In this document: positions 1 through 13,075 of the stretch, one piece after another
How the letters are laid out: each line of letters starts with the position of its first letter
How positions within the stretch are numbered: position 1 is the first letter of the stretch
From: Branchiostoma floridae
Taxonomy: Eukaryota > Chordata > Leptocardii > Amphioxiformes > Branchiostomatidae
Assembly: GCF_000003815.2 (NCBI RefSeq)
Contig: NC_049991.1
Coordinates: 6,768,793 to 6,832,792 of the forward strand
DNA length: 64,000 nt
Direction: 5' to 3'
Program-made: the position numbers and the translations under genes
The notes under the pieces: generated by a model
Databases searched by the model: none
What the model was told of the DNA's origin: nothing
The model's input: the letters and a program-made list of their open reading frames with translations, nothing else

Positions 1-12
1 CTATGCCGTATA

Positions 13-110
13 AGTAACGAATCATAAATGCCTGGCAGACGATATCGGCCCCCGTCTCTGTTGAGTGTCGGCTGATGTGCTCTTATGCCAGGCATTTATG
101 ATTCGTTACT
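13..110. repeat. Short inverted-repeat element (hairpin) in an intron
   Basis: A perfect 25-bp inverted repeat lies at 13-37 and 86-110, separated by 48 bp. It would fold into a stem-loop and looks like a very small MITE. It lies in the intron before the first visible exon of the MFSD11-like copy A. A second short dyad built on CACGTG follows at about 114-138. Confidence 0.7.
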
Positions 111-297
111 CGAATCACGTGTCTCTAAGTCACGTGATCAGAGTAACTGAATCGTCACTCCTGAAGAAGGTCGACGGAAGAGCGACTGAAAATTCGAGGT
201 GAGAATAATTTGTGTTGTACTACAGTTGAAAAACTTCAATTATGTATTTTATCAACACAGATGAGCTTTCATGCTAATTTTTTTTGCTGTCTTTTAG

Positions 298-3200
298 AAC
301 GATCTATCCAGCTTCTCAAGACAAAAGAGATGCTACTCCTGGGAGTGTGTTTTGCATACACAGGTAAGAATGCACTGATGTCATCTACATTGAACAGACA
401 TTAGCCTTGATATATTGTAAGCTATCACCTATAGATTGACCACAGAAATCACAATACTTCTTGTTGATCTATCATACAGTTTATCGGTAGGCCAGTGCTA
501 GGAAAATGAAATCTTAGTAAAATTCACGTTTAAAAATTCTAAAAATTTAATTTTTAAATCAATTTCCTACTGTGAATTTTTGATTTAACAATATTGTGGC
601 ATTGCAGAAAGGACCTCCAAGTATTGGCAAGAGCTTTTTGATGACGACATCTCTACCTTTTGCCAATTTTTTCCACTAAAGAAATTGCAGTAGACAGTTT
701 TGTACATGCATGATACGTTAGTTTTTGGCACTTAAAGTACAACATGTTCAAAAGAATTATTTATCTGAGTGTATAAAATCATTCTTTGTAATGTCAACTA
801 AATCATTGCATTTTCTTTTGGTTTTTTTTGGGGGGGGGGGGGGTAGAATAACAGACAATTCTTGTGTACTACTAAAAGCTTGGTTGATACATAGAAGACA
901 AAGATAAAACTAATATCAAAGTCTTTGGTTTTCTTTCAGGATTTGAGCTGACGTTCTTCAGCGGTGTGTATGGTACCTGTATTGGGAACACGAGGGCATT
1001 TGGTGAAGAGGCCAAGTCTCTCATCGGCATCTCAGGTGCCTTTATTGGTGCAGGAGAAATCTTAGGTGAGTTGAAGATAAAAATATTAAAATTGTATGAT
1101 ACAGTAAAACTAGAAAAACACCAATTTAAAAAAAAATGCATAATGTTTTCCCCATAAGCCGCTATATGGCCAAACGCGTGCCGAATCATAGATCAGCCGT
1201 CTGCCGTGGCCGTAATCGGCAGTGTTTCTGTATCAACGGGACCGGAAATCGTGTGGCCGTGGCCGCGTTGGACGGGTGGCCGCTACGCCTATTTCTTAAT
1301 CATTACGAATCCAAGGGACCGACAAAAAGTGGCCACTATGGCCAGGTGGCCGGTATGCAAAGGTGGCCGCTAATACAGGTTTGACTGTACCACTTACCAG
1401 AGGGGATTGACTAGCAATATTGTCTCTTCCCACAGGCGGAGCGGCGTTTGGCCTGGGCGGGAAACTGACCAACCGGCACGGACGGGACCCAATCATCCTG
1501 TTCGGATTCATCGTCCACATGACGGCGTTTTATCTGATCTACATCAACCTGCCGCAGTCTTCACCCATCTCTGAGATAGTCACTGATGCCAGCTACTATC
1601 CTGTACTCATTCACTCCAAGTATGTATCTTCATTAAGATATAGTAGTTAATCTGACATTTGCAGGGGTTTGAACCCTTTTTGAAGCTTACAGAAAATCCA
1701 GGTTCAGGTCCAGTTCAGATCTAGATTATCAAGTCCAGACCTAAACCTCAACATCTTTGAAAACTTTTATAACGGCAATGCTTAAAACAATGGTCCACTT
1801 TGCTACAATCTGTTTGGTTAAGTATTTTGACTCCCACTGGCATTTTAAAACCCTGTCTTCATGTAAACAGTAGAACTGCTTCATATGTTTGACTGAAAAA
1901 CTAGTCTTGCAGATTGCACAAAGTTATAGTTGTTTGATTTGTTCATTTGAATTATTCTAAGTACTTCTTACATTGTGTATAATGGAAACCAACCTGAAAT
2001 GCATGACAGATCTACAACAGTCTTCCATCCATTTCTCCATCAATTCTTTCATTTCTTCATTCACTTACTCACATATTAATCCATTCATTTGTTTCATCGA
2101 TTTATTCATCTGTTAGAAAAGTGCAGTCATTCATCCATATGCCCATCCATCCACCAATTCATTCATCCACCCAGTTATTTCATTCATTCATTTTAGCTTT
2201 TTCTTAAGTTTCTAACACAACAGGCATCTTTATAACTGTCTCTGACATCACTGAACTTGGTACCTTTTCCCTCCACAGTAAGTACGTTGCTATCCTGTGC
2301 AGTTTCCTGCTGGGACTAGGAGACAGTAGTTTTAACACACAGGTGTACTCAATCCTGGGCTTCATGTTCCCTGAGGACAGCGCACCTGCGTTCGCACTCT
2401 TCAAATTTGTTCAGGTGAGAATTCAGGGGAGGGGCTTCTAAATCGGATTTCCCATTCCCTACATGGTTATACCATGCAAAACAATCAAAAACACAATGTC
2501 ATTTACCTACATTTCAAACCTCACGTTTTTACCCCCACTGCAAAGCTGGATTTGTCAGATTTGTTTGGGTTAAAAAAGCCCGAGTTCAACTCTGGCATTT
2601 TAACGAGCTACAGCCAGATGATTGTCATGATGTCAGGATTTCACCCCTCTCCTAATGGATCAGTCCATGTCTCCCAATTGAATATGAAGGTCACTCACAG
2701 ATCTAAACATGCCAAAGGTCACTATTTTTGGCAAGATTTTAAAAATATACATGCTTCTATCCCTCTTGCAGAAACCTCGACCTTTGTGATAAAAATTTGC
2801 CCAGGGAAAAAAATTATTTAAAAGATTAATCAATGAAGAGGCTAAGGGTAGGCACCGGGCACTTTCTGCACAGCTCCGGAAAAGAACTCCCTCCCCAATA
2901 CACCTCTCAACAATGTGCCAATAACAATTCGTACTGGTCAATTAGTATGTTACAAGATTTGTGCTTGCTGTTACAGTAATGCTTGTGTTTTTGTTATAAT
3001 TGCATTAGGATTTAAACCGACTGTTGCATATAAAAGCTTACTTTTTGGACTTTGTTTTTGGAAGTGAGTCTGTTTTGGTTGGTGTATGCCCACATTATTA
3101 GAGACGACTAGTTTTTAGAATGGTATTGTTTTCGGTTTGTTTGTGTTTTCGGAGCGAGTTTTTGTTGTGAGGAAAGCTTAACAAAAATATAAGATATTGT

Positions 3201-4862
3201 GACTTTTGTCTCTCCTACTATCTGCCCATTCATGGGTTATTTCAAAGTCATATACTTTATTTTCTTTGACATTAGAAAACCATACTATTAGATATATATG
3301 TAAGAAACCATAAAGAAGAGGTATTTCATCTCATACAGTCATACAACTGGTATTCCTTTTCATTGAAATTCCAAATTAATTCCTCCAGAGTCCTAGAGAC
3401 ATTTGTAAAGGAGTTTAAGGCAACTACAGTGAATTCCAATTATTTTTGTTATGCCTTTTTGGATAATTCGGGTAATTGACAAAATCAAAACCATTTGCCA
3501 TTCATTCTATTGTTTAAGACATGACAGAATTGGATAACCCACAGTCTCAAACTTTGGGTTTTTGTACTATTAACACAAGAAACGTCTATTTTTCTTTTTT
3601 ATTTGTACTATTAACACAAACATCTATTTTTCTTTTTTATTTTGTACTATTAACACAAGAAACGTCTATTTTTCTTTTTTGTTTGTACTATTAACGCAAA
3701 CGTCTATTTTTCTTTTTTATTTGTACTATTAACACAAGAAACGTCTATTTTTCTTTTTTATTTGTACTATTAACACAAGAAACGTCTATTTTTCTTTTTT
3801 ATTTGTACTATTAACACAAGAAACGTCTATTTTTCTAACGACTTGAATCTAAAATGATGTGCCAATCACATGTACTTTGTTTGTAACCCAATTATATCTC
3901 TATCTCTTGAAGTCTTTGACAGCAGCAGCAGGGTTCTTCTACAGTAAGTACCTCCTGTTGCAGTGGCAGCTGCTCATTCTGGTCGTCTTCGGAGTGGCAG
4001 GGACTTTGGCATTTTTTGAAGTAAGACATTTTGTTTGTATTCCAACAGAACACTTTGTTGATATTGCTATAAGCTCTGTCTGTCAAACAGTTGACTTGAG
4101 AAAAAAAATGTAACTGTATGCTTTGATTTTTTATTGAAATTACTCTATTTCTGTGATTTTTTTTTCTGTTTTTGCATGAACCATAGACTGAAATAAACAT
4201 TGTAGTTGCAGTACATGTTCCTTTTCAGTCAGTCAATGTTACTAGTACTGGCTGGATCATTGAATTTTCTGCCGTACACATCCTGAATTTTCAAATCTTG
4301 GACAAAAGATTCTAAACAACTGACTTATGTCACATGACCTTACAAGAATGTGATGTGTCAGCAATGGGGTCAGAGTGTCCTGGAAGGTTATTATTCCAGA
4401 CAAACACTTTAATTCTGGAAAACCTTAATTATTTCAAAATAGATTAACCAGATGAATTAATATTTGTAGATATGATGTATCAAAGGATAATGAATATGTA
4501 AGCCGCAATTAAATGTCTCCATGAAGAAAGCCAATTCTGGGCTTTCAGAATTCTGGATCCATGAGCAAGAATTCTGGGACCCTGCCAGAATTCTGCAGAC
4601 CTTTCTTCGTGGAGAAATCTTATTGCAACCTACATAATATCCTTTGATATATAGTTATTTTCAGTCTATTTTGATTATTTTGATTATTTTATTTTCAGTC
4701 TATTTTGAAATAATTCAAGTTTTCCGGAATTAGAGTGTTTGTCTGAAATTATACTGCCGCCTGTTAATTCTGAAACTCACTGATACAGAAGCATCTCTTT
4801 AACAACAGGTGGAGTGGAAGACAGCAAGTGCCTCCAGGAAAGGCTATACACAGATAGGGTGA
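298..4862 (+). CDS. MFSD11-like: UNC93-like / MFSD11-like transporter, copy A (3' part, six exons)
   Basis: This is the C-terminal half of a major-facilitator protein of the UNC93/MFSD11 group, multi-pass membrane proteins of unknown substrate. Exons with GT-AG borders are 298-363, 940-1065, 1436-1619, 2279-2414, 3913-4020 and 4809-4862, giving 223 residues to a TGA at 4860-4862. Recognisable stretches are ELTFFSGVYGTCIG, FIGAGEIL, LLGLGDSSFNTQ, EDSAPAFALFKF and the C-terminal KGYTQIG, which follow vertebrate MFSD11 closely. The 5' exons would lie upstream of the window. Exon lengths and phases equal those of copy B at 21.7-31.3 kb (66, 126, 184, 136 and 108 nt), so the two are paralogues in the same orientation. 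No frameshift or stop breaks the visible part. Introns carry a GC-rich repeat fragment, a 41-bp minisatellite and a palindromic MITE. Confidence 0.93.
1150..1388. repeat. GC-rich GGTGGCC-containing repeat fragment in an intron
   Basis: This block of higher GC sits in the second visible intron of copy A. It contains several GGTGGCCGCTA/GTGGCC words and ends in GCTAATACAGGTTTGACTG, which resembles the end of a dispersed DNA-transposon family. Only one end is evident, so it is probably a truncated copy. The ORFs seen here on both strands are incidental. Confidence 0.4.
2020..2196. repeat. Degenerate (TTCA/TCCA)n low-complexity tract
   Basis: A pyrimidine-rich run of degenerate TTCAT/CCATC words in the intron before the 2279-2414 exon of copy A. 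Confidence 0.7.
3555..3836. repeat. 41-bp minisatellite in an intron of copy A
   Basis: About seven tandem units of TTTGTACTATTAACACAAGA followed by AACGTCTATTTTTCTTTTTT, with a 41-bp period (for example unit starts at 3721 and 3762). Two units lack 3-4 bp. It lies 75-360 bp before the 3913 exon. Confidence 0.9.
4385..4760. mobile_element. Palindromic MITE in the last intron of copy A
   Basis: The arms around 4389-4446 and 4700-4757 are imperfect inverted copies about 55 bp long, sharing CAGACAAACACT and AATTATTTCAAAATAGA. The interior is also palindromic (CTCCATGAAGAAAG against CTTTCTTCGTGGAG), so the whole unit can fold back. It has no ORF and the superfamily is not identified. Confidence 0.75.
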
Positions 4863-7800
4863 CTAGATAAGCTCAAAGGGGAGGATCAGGATAGACTACT
4901 GTCTGAAGAAGAGGATGAACTTGAGCTTGAGGCAGCAGGCTTCTCCCAGGGGTTAATGACAACAATGCTGTAAGGGACAAATCATGAATGATGGTGGGGT
5001 AAGGAGTGTGTAAAATGTTCAAATGTTTTACATTGTATTTTCCTAGTGACCTCTCCACCACATCATTTCTGACACTGTAACTATATGCTTAGCATAAAAC
5101 CTGTTTTGGTTAACTACATTATAAACTTAATAGTACAATTTTTAATGATCATTGTCACCTTCTTCAGGATTGATACTGACCAATCCCTTCATAGAATAAA
5201 GGCATATCAGTTAAAGAGTTAATGTTACACCAGGTCCTTGGAGTTGAAAAATGAAAGAAAATACTATGATTACTACCAACACAGATGAGCTTCCAATCAC
5301 TTGCAAGATGCTTTAGAATTAAGGACTTAACTGTCCGAAGACTAGAATGAATGGATTTTATCCAATAGATTTGAGGTCCAAATTGATTCTGCTGTTTGAT
5401 CGTAAACTTGAGTCCTCTGTTCCTTTCTGTAATGTATTCCCAATGTATTACCGCTGTACTACAGAATTTGTTTCAGCCGCAAACATGAAACACAGTGAAA
5501 ACCACCTGAAACTTGTATTTTTGTCCCCCGAGGGAAAACACTCTTTTGTTCCCCCTACTCCCCTACATCCTAGATTTTCCCTGCTCTGTCCCATAGAGAT
5601 TTTTTTGACTGTATCAAATGAAGGCAGGCCTGTTTTAAGTGTTTTACAAAGAATGAGTATAGAAGTCTAAAATGAAATGTACAGAACTTACATGAGATGT
5701 AGTGCATTGTAAAAAATGGCTATCAGTGGAAATACAAGTTGGTATATGCTGCTGGTGTATTTTAGAATTATCAGGTTTGTCCATGTAAAATTCAGGAATT
5801 TTCTTTTAGTTTCATTTAGATATTTGGAAGCCAGGGATCCAGAAATATACTGTAAAGATTAGCCAAATAAACATAATATATTCAATTCCAGATGTTGATC
5901 TCTTAGAAATTTGGATAGTCATATTCTTATTTTGCTTTCCCCCACTTTAAAATTAAGTAACCACAGTATGGAAAATGGCATTGTATTCAGAAAAGCAGTC
6001 ACAGAGTGGCAGTACCTATTTCTATACATTACTGGGCAAAGAAATTTTCAGTGCCAGGTGCACGATACTAATGCGGCCAATATATTTACTATTTTAGAAA
6101 AAAGAGATTACCAACAATTGCAATTTTATTGAATTCTAAATGCTTTGTCACATGGTTCTAACACAAAGACCATTTGTATAGTAGTGCTGCAAAAGTTACA
6201 ACACCCCTAAATGTTTCCAATCAAAAACAAGCTTGTAGGGGCCAATGTGTGAGAGAAAATGCCTTCAAAGTTATAGGTAACAAATGTATATGCCTAACGT
6301 TGTAGAATCTGCTTCCTCTATCGATAAATCATGTAGGTTTCAGAATACAGATATTGTATGAATGGCACAGTTCTGATGATAGGACATTCAACAATGGATG
6401 TTCACGAATACAACTGCACATGTGGTCAAAGTTGAAGACTTTAAACAGGTTTGGACATTGTTAAGCAAATCGACCTGCGGAGGGAACAGCTGTTTACATG
6501 TCAAGTACCCTCACCTGTGCATGTGCATCTGGATCTGGATCTGTGAATAGGCTTATTTCCTTGTTTTACTTTCCGATTCAGATCATGAAGATGTTATGTT
6601 TGTTGGACAAACATTTTGTAAACTGGCTCATGTACACGTTTACGTAATGAGGCCTTTGCTGTTCAAGACTTCTTTCTAAAATGTAAATAGCTCATAGAAT
6701 GTAACTGTGCTTGAACTTGGCTACTTGTATAGTTGTCCTGTAAGTATGATCAACAGCAAAGAATAAAGAATATTTGTCTGTGATGACGTCTTCAACTCTC
6801 TGTGAACAAACTGCAATGGGAAATCTTACAAAGGGCACGGATTTAGAAATTAAGGGTTGTCATAGAAATAAGCTAGAAGCTTACACTGAGTTTAATGAGT
6901 AATATTGATAAATATCAATTATGCAAATGAATGCTTGAAAAGTAAGACAAAGCAGTTTTATAGTCTGTTGTAAATGATGGGAATTTCATGAAGATGAACA
7001 TGTTATGATTTTTAGACATAAATCTTGCAAATATGTGTCACATTTCCATGGTTTATGAGGAAACTGAAATAACCTTAATTCATTTGGGAATATTTGTAAT
7101 ATTGACAGGATGATCATTTAAATATAACAGAATATTTTCAACTATAGAATAATCTTGTCAACATGCAGTGCCTGTTATTGACATGATCACCCTGTCAAGA
7201 GTGTAAATTTGCATACTATAGACTTAATGGTGATATCTTAAAAAAATTCGATGTCTACTAAAAGCAAGTGCAGTTATACATCTTCACTGGTTTTAAAGTT
7301 GGAACAACCTGTATTGCTGCCGCTGTCGTCCACACGCGCCTCCATTTTGTTACCAGGGGAGTGGTGTATCATGGGAAGGGTTGTTGCTACTTTAATGTGT
7401 TGATAGTTATTATCATAACAGGAGAGTACAGACTTCATGTTGAGAACAAACGAAGCACTCTGGACGACTTGCTTAAACCAATTACGTTTATTACACCGCA
7501 AGTAGACACCACACTCCTCTATGTAACCTATATATTCGTTGAAATAAAAGAACAGGCCTACTAGACATTTAGAGTTATCAATTCAACGGGTTTAAATTTC
7601 AAATTGCAATATTTTAATGTACTTCAGTTTGAAACCATGGTCCATGGTACGAATTTGATATGATACATATGTTATCTGTATCTATAGCTTATATTAAAAA
7701 CTCTGAGTAACTAAATACCAAATGATTGTAAGAAGTGACACCCACAAGCAATCCTAAAACCAAGGTTAAAGAAGCAGTCAAAGATCAAGGCACATTTCTG

Positions 7801-7890
7801 TGGTTTTAAACAGACTTGAGTATCTATCAGACGTAAGCGGAAATGACAGCAGAATTTGTGGCCATTCTTTGTAATGGCGACGTATACAGC
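4863..7890 (+). other. 3' UTR of copy A and downstream intergenic sequence
   Basis: The stop codon at 4862 is followed by AT-rich non-coding sequence. Candidate AATAAA signals are at 5195-5200 and 6762-6767, so the transcript may end near 5.2 or 6.8 kb. The open frames in this stretch (for example 107 codons from 5347 and 98 from 7268) have no recognisable domain and no splice context. I see no gene between about 6.8 and 7.9 kb. Confidence 0.5.
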
Positions 7891-7893
7891 TAG

Positions 7894-8402
7894 TCCAAGC
7901 AGATCCTACGGTGTCATAAGATAGTATCAAAGCTGGCGAAGAAGTATAAAGCCGGTCTAAAGCTAGGGGCACAACCCACCGTACTTGCAAGTGCGTGCTG
8001 TCTACGTGCCAAAACGTGGGCAATCTTTTGGTATCCGTAAGTGGTAAGTACCGTCTCCGTACGAACACGTGGCGAATCCCACGGATTTGGGAGCACGCAG
8101 ACACGCCGTAGAAATTTAAGTGCATGCAGAACTTTCTCTGCGTTCGGGCTGTGGATTCGCCCTCCGTACGTGCCAGTACGGGCGACGCACCTGCCATGTA
8201 CAGACTGAACGTTTTCAGGAATACGTGGCGGACGTGGCCTCTACAAAAAAACGTACGGACAAATTGCACGTACGGCGGGTTGTGCCCCAGGCTTAAGGGA
8301 GTCGGACACGTGCGTGCACCGGTAGCAAACACACTCTTTGGCCGGATTCACTCCTCTGCCAGCTTTTGATACTACCTCATGCTACCGTAGGATCTGCTTG
8401 GA
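7894..8402. mobile_element. Nested palindromic MITE at the 3' end of the LU gene
   Basis: Outer arms beginning near 7894 (TCCAAGCAGATCCTACGG) and ending near 8402 are inverted copies about 60 bp long. Inside them is a second inverted-repeat element, 7957-8297, with ends like CTAAAGCTAGGGGCACAACC and its complement. The inner family recurs at 13404-13548 (cut by the gap) and 19826-20118. The 184-codon minus-strand frame here is only this repeat read through. Confidence 0.75.
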
Positions 8403-8412
8403 GATTATACCG

Positions 8413-11400
8413 CTAGAACCCTGCGGCGTTCTTCAGGAGGATCACCATGGTGATGGTTGCCATGGTAACGATGCTGACAGGAGTGGTGACTGCAGCTCCG
8501 GTGGCGGGTTGTCCCACACAGCCGTCAGTGTTACAGCAGTAGATGCACACAGACGTGGTCTCGTTGGGCTTGCAAGCTCCGCTCTTATTGGTTATCTTAC
8601 CTGATGATGTAATCCAAAAGGTCGCACTTAATTAGCATAAAAGCACAATCTCAAAAACCGGAATCAGAATAGCCAAAGCAGTATTCAACAAACTACGTTT
8701 TTTGTCGCCGGTAAATCTATGTTCACGGTTTTATGCCATGTGTTTGTCTAATACCTCCAGGAAGAATAGTGATGCATAGTATTCACATCGTACACACTGA
8801 TGGAGATCTTTTAAATAAACTAATTTGGAAATTAGGTCAGAATCTGAATTGTTGTATGTTTATCTTGCACTGATTGTTGAGATTGAAACACAAATGGTCT
8901 GTGTTCTAACATTAGAATAAGGCTATTTACGTATTGTAAGAAGTGAAGAACACATCGTCGCTCCAACTAAAGTAAGGCCACAATAGATTAGGGGGAAAAT
9001 GTCAAATCCATATTAACTTTTTCGTCGTAAAACTTCGATGTGCAGAAAAAAAAAACTTTTACAGAAAAATGCACTTTCCAAGCAGAGGTTGGTGGAAAGA
9101 TTAAAACCTGTCCACACTCAGGAAACGGGAGACACAAGAAAAAGTGTCACAATCTTTCCCAGAAGTAAAAGGAATAGAAACATTCCGCATAATATAGAAG
9201 ATGTGATCATAACTTCCATGTACCTGCGTCACATGCCGACTTTGTACCACACGCGTTGGTCCACTTCTCCCCTCCAAGGACTTCATTCTCTGAAAAGTCA
9301 AGTTGGCTGGATATGAGTAGCATATCTAATAATTCATAATCAGGTACTAGTATATCAGAGATATTCTATATGATATCATGATGTCCAGTTAACATATATC
9401 TATCTATTTAGGTCAAAGTATGTACAACTCTTTGAAAAAACGATCTAGACAATTCAATAGTTTCATGAAGCAGCATACTAGTAGTTACATAATGTTTTAT
9501 ACATAAGGCCACAGCAAGCCAATTTTATGGATGACATCAGCGCGCTCATTAAAAGAAGAAAAAGACGTTTTTTTTTTCTCTTGGGGATAGTCGGATAGAC
9601 CAAATTAGGCAAACATATTGTGTTGTAGCCTAATAATCATACTTGTAGAAGTGACACTAGGGAGGTAGCCATGACTATAGTTGCAGAAGTGAAAGTTGTT
9701 GGATAGTTGTAAAAGTGTCACCAATATGGAAGCCATGGATGTAGTTGGCAGCTTGGCACGTGATACCAGTGTACCATACATACTAGTATTACTTTTACTA
9801 CGCTAGTTCAATTCTTTTAGATTAAAACATGAATGAGTGCCTTGTTAGTTGCTATGCCATGTTTTGTCACTTCAAATCTTGTTACGACGTTTATGGAGTC
9901 AATTTTGAAAATCTATTTTTTTTTTCATTATTTTCCACTCTGCATAGGATGTCATCCATAAAATTTACTTGCCGTGGCCTAACAGATTATCTTTACTGTT
10001 ATTCAAATATTATATTTATTTAGTTCTTTGAGATTTTTTTATAGAGTCCAGAAACATAGTCGATTTATCATAACATATGCTTGACTCCAGTATACCATTG
10101 CCTCTTGTCATTTTTATGTCAGAATGTAATAAATATGTCCAATTCAGACACTGAAAAAAACTTACTGGCCTGGATGGTCCGACAGTAGGTGTCGGTTCCG
10201 TTGCATGTCACCTGGGCGGCTTGTAGACACGCAGCCCTGCTGTCCAACAACGTGCAGCTTGGGCACTTCAAGGCTCCACCTGGTACAGAAAATAGCCAGT
10301 GTTATACTTGGGTCACAATTTGAAAATGGTAGCCTCTTCCCGACTTCCACAGTTGCTAAAAATAGTAGAAATTGGCCGAATAGATGGGGAAAACATCAGA
10401 GGAATGTGCGTCCGGCCAACCAAATCCTCTGGTGTATTTGCCGTCTATTTGGACAATTTCTACTATTTTTCCAGCGACTTGGCGAGCCTGGTAGAGGCTA
10501 GCAAAAGGGGGCCCTGCCGGGTAGTTCATGGCATGTTTTCTGTTTTTGTTTTACAATGTCGGGCGTGGCCCCTAGACACGATAGACACGATAGACACGAT
10601 AGACACGATAGACACGATGACTTTCCCATGAAAACACCGAGAGGTATCCGGCAGTCTACCGGGACAAATTTGTGACTTCAGAGCCGCCGGCCAGGCCGGC
10701 AACACAAGTGACGGGCATCGGTGCAATTGTGACCGAAGCATTGCACAATCCCTCATTGTCAAGCTAGGGTTGATTGGATCTCCTCTCAAATATCACCCAA
10801 GCAGATCTAGATCTAGAGGTTACGATAGGGGGATAGTAGTGTTCAGGTATATATAGGGGAAATGTTCCCCGCTGATATAGTCCGCTGATAGCCTGGGTAC
10901 CATCTGGAAAGTAGTCACTATATACAGTCGTTACTCTCTCTTACCAAGGAGGTTCAACCTCCTTGCTCTGACATCTAGTAAACATTATATACAGTCTCTT
11001 TTCTACTGGGTAGCTGAAGCGAACATAAAATAAGAGCGAGCTACGGCCGGATGGTATCCAGGTGAGTCCACTGATACATCTGACTGGGAAGCGCTCTCAC
11101 CCACGCGCGGATTTCTACATGTAAAGAAGCGGCGATTTCAAAACTCTGTATCTGTATCTGTATCTATATAGCCGGCATAGCCGCCCTTCGGCGTAACACA
11201 CTAGTACTGGACAGCTTCGCAGGTACAGTGCGCGGCAGCAGCTGGTTCTGTATGATCAATGAACGAATACACCCATTTACTATCAACCGGCCTTAGGGGC
11301 ATTCTAAAAAGGGGGAGGCAAAAGTTCATTTTTTTCTTATATTGAGATCTAAGAAGAAAACGAATTACGAAGTCAACAATGTGTCGTTTATGACTTACAA

Positions 11401-12408
11401 AGTAAACATATGGTTTACGTTTCAAGTAAAGGTAACTAGTAATTACGCCTCAAATGGTGTTACACCCGTAGGCACTTTCAACTCAGCTTCAGTCAGTTAC
11501 CTCATGTAAATGACGGTTTCCATTGTTCACGCAACTGGAGTCCTCTTTCCAAGAAGGAGTCAAGAAGGTTGGCCCAGATTACACACGTTTTCATGTCGGC
11601 CCGATTCACACACGTTTTTTGAGTCGGTACAATTTGAACACGTTTTTAAGTCGGTACGATTTAAACGCGTTTTCGAGTCGGTACGATTTAAGCACATGCT
11701 TTGAGTAGGCCCGATGTATAGACGTGTTTGAGTCGGTACGAATAATACAAATGTTTTGGAGTCGGTACGATGTACACACATGTTTTTGAGTCAGCCCGAT
11801 TTACACACAATCATGCTTAATTCAGTCCGAGCCCGATTTACGCACATGGTTTTGAATCGGTACGATTTAAGTCGGCCCGATTTACACACATATGATTTTG
11901 AGTCGAATGCTTGCGGATAAAAGGGATGTAGCGTAAATTTACTTTAAATCCTACGATAACATTTCGTCTACTCCTGTTGTGTAGATTTGGATATATCACA
12001 TCATTTTTATCGTAGCACAGCTTTTAACGTACGTTTTGAATTCAAGCTGCATCAACGACCAACCATAGAGACCACGCTTTATTCTTGAGAGAGCTTCGTG
12101 TCCTTTCTTTGAAACTATGGAAACTCATAGCATTGGAGTCACTTGAAATTTGTTCGAATTTTGATTTGTGGATTTCTTGGTGCTTCAGCAATAAATTCTA
12201 CTTTTTTGGAACCTTTAAAAACTGCGACCAATTCTCTTAAGCCCGGAGGTCAGAGCATAGCATTAAAATTTGTAACACATGTGTATCTACGGAGGGGAAC
12301 ATAACTGTTGAAAAGTTCTACAATATTTGAAAGACAAAAGGTCAACTCACATGTTATGATAAAGCAGTTAAGAGCCAAGAAGACAACAAAACCGCGACCC
12401 TTCATCAT
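8413..12408 (-). CDS. Ly6/uPAR (LU) domain, GPI-anchored surface protein
   Basis: Three minus-strand exons, 12408-12351, 10279-10166 and 8600-8413, join in phase into 119 codons plus a TAG at 8415-8413. Residues 1-20 form a signal peptide (MMKGRGFVVFLALNC...). Residues 25-85 carry ten cysteines in LU order: C25, C28, C37, C45, C52, C67, C76, C79, C80 and C85, ending CCNTDGC. Sequons occur at N46, N62 and N70. A hydrophobic tail after about residue 100 suggests a GPI anchor. The signal exon plus two half-domain exons is the usual Ly6 gene layout. The fold is that of LU receptors and adhesion proteins, and the ligand is unknown. The tandem ATG at 12406 and 12403 was chosen because a hydrophobic core follows at once; an in-frame ATG at 12468 would add a basic leader. 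The usual CN after the last cysteine reads CV. A near-identical exon 1 lies at 18921-18978. Confidence 0.9.
10327..10502. repeat. Fold-back element in the LU gene intron
   Basis: Imperfect inverted arms, about 60-70 bp each, share AAAAATAGTAGAAATTG and its complement, plus flanking GGTAGCCTCT / AGAGGCTAGC. It lies just upstream of the second LU exon, in the first intron. Confidence 0.65.
10573..10617. repeat. 9-bp microsatellite-like tandem repeat
   Basis: Five perfect units of TAGACACGA in an LU gene intron. Confidence 0.9.
10886..11060. repeat. Inverted-repeat element with internal CAAGGAGGTT hairpin
   Basis: AGCCTGGGTACCATC near 10887 and GGATGGTATCCAGGTG near 11048 are inverted ends of a short element. 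Inside, 10945-10954 and 10956-10965 form a perfect 10-bp stem (CAAGGAGGTT, one-base loop, AACCTCCTTG). Related hairpins occur at 15973-15993 and 48586-48608. Confidence 0.5.
11580..11905. repeat. 27-bp minisatellite (first version)
   Basis: Degenerate tandem units of the form TTTTGAGTCGGTACGATTTA plus about 7 bp. The same array is at 13850-14180 with more regular units (unit starts 13924 and 13951 give 27 bp). Because 27 is a multiple of three it is open in several frames, and I do not regard those frames as genes. Confidence 0.85.
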
Positions 12409-12999
12409 CTTTGACTTTCTTCTTGCAGCAGGTGCAGGTGCGTGTTGTCTATCTGGGCCACACCGCAAAACACTTTATGACTGACCTTTGACCTAGACGC
12501 ATATCCAGACTGGGAGCGGCATAAAGTAATATATCTTACGTTTTTCGAGATTTTTGTTTCTTCCGGTTCACTTATACTACTACTACCACTTTTCAGTATG
12601 GAGTTGCTCCTATAGTTAGACTTTTTCTGCAATTCGGAAATTGAATGTCCAACATTGCAATCTGTTAAAAAGTAATGTTAGACTGGCTTTTGGCAAGACT
12701 TTGTTAAGGAAAGATAAATATTATTCAGAGACGCTCTCGTCCATAAAGCAGAAACCTGTTCTTCTGGAATGTCGAGTTGGGACGTGCTTTCCCCTAATAA
12801 AATCCATCATTCACTGTTAGCTTGAAGCTATCTTCTTAGTCACTGTTAAACTAAAGTCCATCCCAGATTAGATCAGTAGGTTGGCTCAAATAATGAACGA
12901 ATTCATAATCATCATTACATAGTTTAGATGACTACGTTGTCATTCCAAAGACACTTAACGGCTTAACGTCCCTGCAACCCTTTCCGGTAGTGTGCATGT

Positions 13000-13075
13000 T
13001 GCGTGAGTGATCATGACATAGCTGGAATCGAACTCACGATTCGGAACATGGCCGCTAGCACGTTACTTACGGAAA
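13000..13075 (-). repeat. tRNA-like SINE fragment
   Basis: Read on the minus strand this has GAGTTCGATTCC, close to a pol III B box, with a GTGCTAGCGG word 25-35 bp upstream in A-box position. It is present in the first version of the duplicated locus and absent from the second, as expected of a polymorphic insertion. Confidence 0.35.

Noticed and set aside
7778-8332. 184-codon minus-strand frame
   Set aside because: It lies wholly inside the nested inverted-repeat element, and other copies of the family read the same peptide with breaks. It has no domain.
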